Part shown: piece by piece, positions 61,949-64,000 of the stretch
Position numbering within the stretch: the stretch's first letter is position 1
How the letters are laid out: each line of letters starts with the position of its first letter
Assembly (NCBI RefSeq): GCF_034930985.1
Contig: NZ_JAYGIM010000010.1
Span: 62,001-126,000, forward strand
From: Arcicella lustrica
Lineage (GTDB): Bacteria; Bacteroidota; Bacteroidia; Cytophagales; Spirosomataceae
Direction: 5' to 3'
DNA length: 64,000 bases
Made by a program: the position numbers and the translations under genes
Notes under the pieces: model-generated
The model's input: only the letters and a program-made list of their open reading frames with translations
Database searches by the model: none
What the model was told of the DNA's origin: nothing

Positions 61949-62410
61949 CTATTTCATTGCATTATTGACAGGCAGACTATCTACAAACTGTTCAAAGTTG
62001 ATGATTTTTCCATCTTTCAGCTTCCAAATATGGGCTACTCTGGCTTCAAAAGGTTTGCTTGTACGTTTGTATATTCCTTTATATGTGCCGTAAGCTACTA
62101 CTTTATCGTCGCTGGCAACATAGTCTTCAGGAGTAAATTTATAATCTATCCATTCGCTTCCTAATCTACTAAAAACATTTTGGGTAACATTTTCTAATCC
62201 AACATAAGTACCAGCATAGGGGAAGCCTTTAGCTTCTGTCCAAGTAATATCTTCAGCTACATATTTAGCTAAATTTTTACCGTTTTCTTCCGACGTTTTA
62301 CCCTCGTAAGTACTTTTTATAATTTCGAGATTTGTCATTGCTTTTTTGTTAGAAGAACAACCTGACAATGTAAAGAACATTGCCAAGTTGAAGATGATTG
62401 ATTTTACCAT
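61949..62410 (-). CDS. SnoaL/NTF2-like lipoprotein
   Basis: A 153-residue protein with a lipobox (SGCSS, Cys near residue 18). The mature domain (about 30-150) matches the SnoaL-like cone fold of the NTF2 superfamily, with the blocks DITWTEAKGFPYAGTYVG, KVVAYGTYKG and AHIWKLKDGKI. Members include ketosteroid-isomerase-like enzymes and non-enzymatic ligand-binding proteins; no specific substrate can be read. The start codon overlaps the 3' end of the MBL-fold gene by 7 bp, so the two are translationally coupled and may act together in the periplasm. Confidence 0.88.
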   Translation of the reverse strand: MVKSIIFNLAMFFTLSGCSSNKKAMTNLEIIKSTYEGKTSEENGKNLAKYVAEDITWTEAKGFPYAGTYVGLENVTQNVFSRLGSEWIDYKFTPEDYVASDDKVVAYGTYKGIYKRTSKPFEARVAHIWKLKDGKIINFEQFVDSLPVNNAMK

Positions 62411-63294
62411 TTCATTTCGCCTGTGTTCACTTTTGCACCAATTTGCAAAGCAGTCTCAAAAGTAAGTGTTGGATATTTTGCTTTGATGGCTTTAATTAAA
62501 TCTTCTGAAGTTTTATTGGTTTTCAAAGCCTCTTCATAAAATTGGATATAACTTTTTGTGTGTTTTACTGCTGAAATATCGAATGGAGAATTTGAATTTG
62601 CGTGTGCTGGAATCACAATTGTTGGATGTAATGCTTCAATTTTATCTAAAACACTTATCCAGTTTTTACGTGTTTCTGTTGTTTGTGCATCCGCCATCCA
62701 AAGATTAAAAGTCGTTCCAAAAACATTGATACCGCCAATTACTGCTTTAATTGAAGGAATCCAAACAAAGGTTTTTGAAGGAAATTCTTCTAAACCTACA
62801 ATTTCTAATTGATGACCTTCCAATTCAATGCTGTTTCCTTTTAAAACTTGTGGTAAAACAACATTTGAGGTGATGGCTTTACCTAATCTTCCTCCCCAAA
62901 TGTCTAATTTTTTCTGTGCTGTAGCCTTGATAGATTCAACCGTTGCTGGCGAAGCATAAGCAGTAACTTCAGGAAAATACTTTTTGAATACTTCTAAGCC
63001 AAAGTAAAAATCTGGGTCTGTGTGAGAAACATAAATAGTCGTCAGTTTTTTACCTGAATTTTTGATTTCCTGTGCTACTTTTTCAGCATCTGCTAAAGTA
63101 AATTGAGCATCAATTAATACTGCATCGGTTTTTCCTGATACAATTACTGATGCTACTCCAAAACTGTTTTCAGAAGCATTATATACTTCAATTTTTAAAT
63201 TACTTGTTTCAATCGTTTTGAAACTTTGTGCTTGAGCGTCCATTTTGAATAAAATTAAGATTGTTAATAATATTGTTGAAATAAGGTTTTTCAT
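62404..63294 (-). CDS. Exported MBL-fold protein with altered metal motif
   Basis: A 296-residue exported protein with a signal peptide ending near residue 22 (AQAQ). The metallo-beta-lactamase fold is clear (SVIVSGKTDAVLIDAQFT, then IYVSHTDPDFYFGLEVF, then PAHANS near 230). The usual HxHxDH motif is replaced by H91-T-D93-P-D95-F, so only part of the normal metal site remains. Related quinoprotein-relay or aryl-sulfatase-like MBL proteins with this variant exist in Bacteroidota; activity is uncertain. A Crp/Fnr regulator gene is 89 bp upstream on the same strand and the SnoaL lipoprotein gene overlaps its end. A CATCTTTG near-consensus -7 box precedes it (63322-63329). Confidence 0.85.
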   Translation of the reverse strand: MKNLISTILLTILILFKMDAQAQSFKTIETSNLKIEVYNASENSFGVASVIVSGKTDAVLIDAQFTLADAEKVAQEIKNSGKKLTTIYVSHTDPDFYFGLEVFKKYFPEVTAYASPATVESIKATAQKKLDIWGGRLGKAITSNVVLPQVLKGNSIELEGHQLEIVGLEEFPSKTFVWIPSIKAVIGGINVFGTTFNLWMADAQTTETRKNWISVLDKIEALHPTIVIPAHANSNSPFDISAVKHTKSYIQFYEEALKTNKTSEDLIKAIKAKYPTLTFETALQIGAKVNTGEMKW

Positions 63295-63383
63295 CTTTGC
63301 TTTTGTTTTAAACTAGTGATGCAAAGATGGTCTCAAGTAAGGCACAAAAACTTTAAAGTAGTTTAATAAAAGTAGGAGAGGGG

Positions 63384-63965
63384 CTATTTTTTCAAAGAAA
63401 TCTTCTTTCGAATATTGCTCAAAAAAACATTGGTAATGCCCAAATAGGCAGCAATTTGTAGGTTTGAAAGGCGTTGGATAAGTTGTGGGTATTTTTCAGA
63501 AAATTCCAGATAACGTATTTCAGCAGTTTTGCTTAGATTATCTATCATCCTTCTTTGAAGAGCAACATGTGTTTTTTGAGTCATTACCCTAAATAGTTTT
63601 TCTATTTTTGGCAAATTCATATAGGCAAATTCTTTATCCTTTTTTGATATTAGCAGTACCTCACTATCTTCGATGGCTTCTATAAAAAGTTGCGAAGGTT
63701 TATCATTCGTAAAACTATCAATGTCGGTAATCCACCAATTTTCAAAGGCAAAATAGAGTATTTGTTCAACACCGTCTTGGTCAATATGATACACCCGAAA
63801 TAGCCCTTTGACAACGAAACCTTCAAACTTGCAGACTTCGTCTTTTCTCAATAAAAAACTCTTTTTCTTAATACTTTTGAGTTGAAATAAATTACAGAAC
63901 TCTTCTATTTCATTCTCTGAAAGAGAGATATGTTTGGATATATTTTGTTTGAGAAGGGTTTTCAT
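63384..63965 (-). CDS. Crp/Fnr family transcription regulator
   Basis: A 193-residue regulator with a cyclic-nucleotide-binding-like N-terminal domain (about 20-115) and a C-terminal helix-turn-helix (IQRLSNLQIAAYLGITNVFLSNIRKKI). No Fnr-type cysteine cluster is seen. It is close in type to the regulator at 45069, but the DNA-binding helix differs (VFLSNIR versus VSLSRIR), so a different operator is expected. The downstream MBL and SnoaL genes on the same strand are its likely targets, by position. Start ATG at 63965. Confidence 0.92.
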   Translation of the reverse strand: MKTLLKQNISKHISLSENEIEEFCNLFQLKSIKKKSFLLRKDEVCKFEGFVVKGLFRVYHIDQDGVEQILYFAFENWWITDIDSFTNDKPSQLFIEAIEDSEVLLISKKDKEFAYMNLPKIEKLFRVMTQKTHVALQRRMIDNLSKTAEIRYLEFSEKYPQLIQRLSNLQIAAYLGITNVFLSNIRKKISLKK

Positions 63966-64000
63966 GTTGTAGGTTGTATTAATTCACCAATGATGGTTTT

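Overview
The window is typical of the Bacteroidota, most likely a free-living or plant- or soil-associated member of the Cytophagales; the order is an inference from content, not from a marker gene. The reasons are AT-rich DNA, two SusC/SusD pairs, an ECF sigma/FecR pair, sensor kinases fused to or paired with AraC-type regulators, GMC/heme-c dehydrogenase sets, and several TAnnTTTG promoter elements. There is no rRNA, tRNA, CRISPR array, phage or transposase gene. All genes look chromosomal.

Layout. 1-4.8 kb (minus strand): an M16 peptidase cut by the window edge, a DsbD-type thiol reductase and a cysteine-synthase-family enzyme. 4.9-12.9 kb (minus): a SusC-SusD-TlpA transport operon preceded by its FecR anti-sigma factor and ECF sigma factor, with a structured leader in front of susC. 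13.3-21.0 kb: a two-component system resembling a split hybrid sensor (propeller histidine kinase plus AraC-type response regulator), a divergent glutaminase-A-like DUF4965 protein and a GH76 mannanase-like enzyme. 21.6-25.4 kb: a very long soluble multi-PAS histidine kinase.

25.7-37.7 kb (plus) is a compact fructan utilisation locus: GH32 fructosidase, a hybrid two-component regulator with a sugar-binding sensor, a sugar porter, a PfkB fructokinase, SusC and SusD. A TGTATCAAA-type repeat occurs before both transcription units and is a candidate operator. 38.0-39.9 kb holds a small unknown gene and an M61 peptidase.

39.9-46.9 kb is a sulfur-oxidation island: an outer-membrane barrel, a DsrE-like protein, a TsdA-like thiosulfate dehydrogenase, a rhodanese lipoprotein, a CstB-type persulfide dioxygenase-rhodanese fusion, a divergent Crp/Fnr regulator and an MFS transporter. 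Three of its promoter regions carry a nearly identical Crp-type site, TGTAA-N6-TCAC(A/T), about 30 bp upstream of a -7 element. This local regulon is the most striking unannotated signal in the window.

47-50 kb: an App1-type phosphatidate phosphatase divergent from a diacylglycerol-kinase-like enzyme, then an AI-2E-family permease. 50.3-59.8 kb (minus): an exported sugar-phosphate-isomerase-like protein, a large heme-c/HEAT/discoidin dehydrogenase-like protein, a GMC flavoprotein with a probable Fe-S motif, its small subunit and a type-B carboxylesterase. Together these suggest periplasmic sugar or glycoside oxidation. A small membrane-protein gene and a 190-bp palindromic MITE-like element lie within this block. 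60.2-64 kb: a DUF2256 zinc-ribbon gene overlapping a photolyase-related gene that lacks the usual Fe-S cysteines, then a minus-strand run of a Crp/Fnr regulator, an MBL-fold protein and a SnoaL-like lipoprotein.
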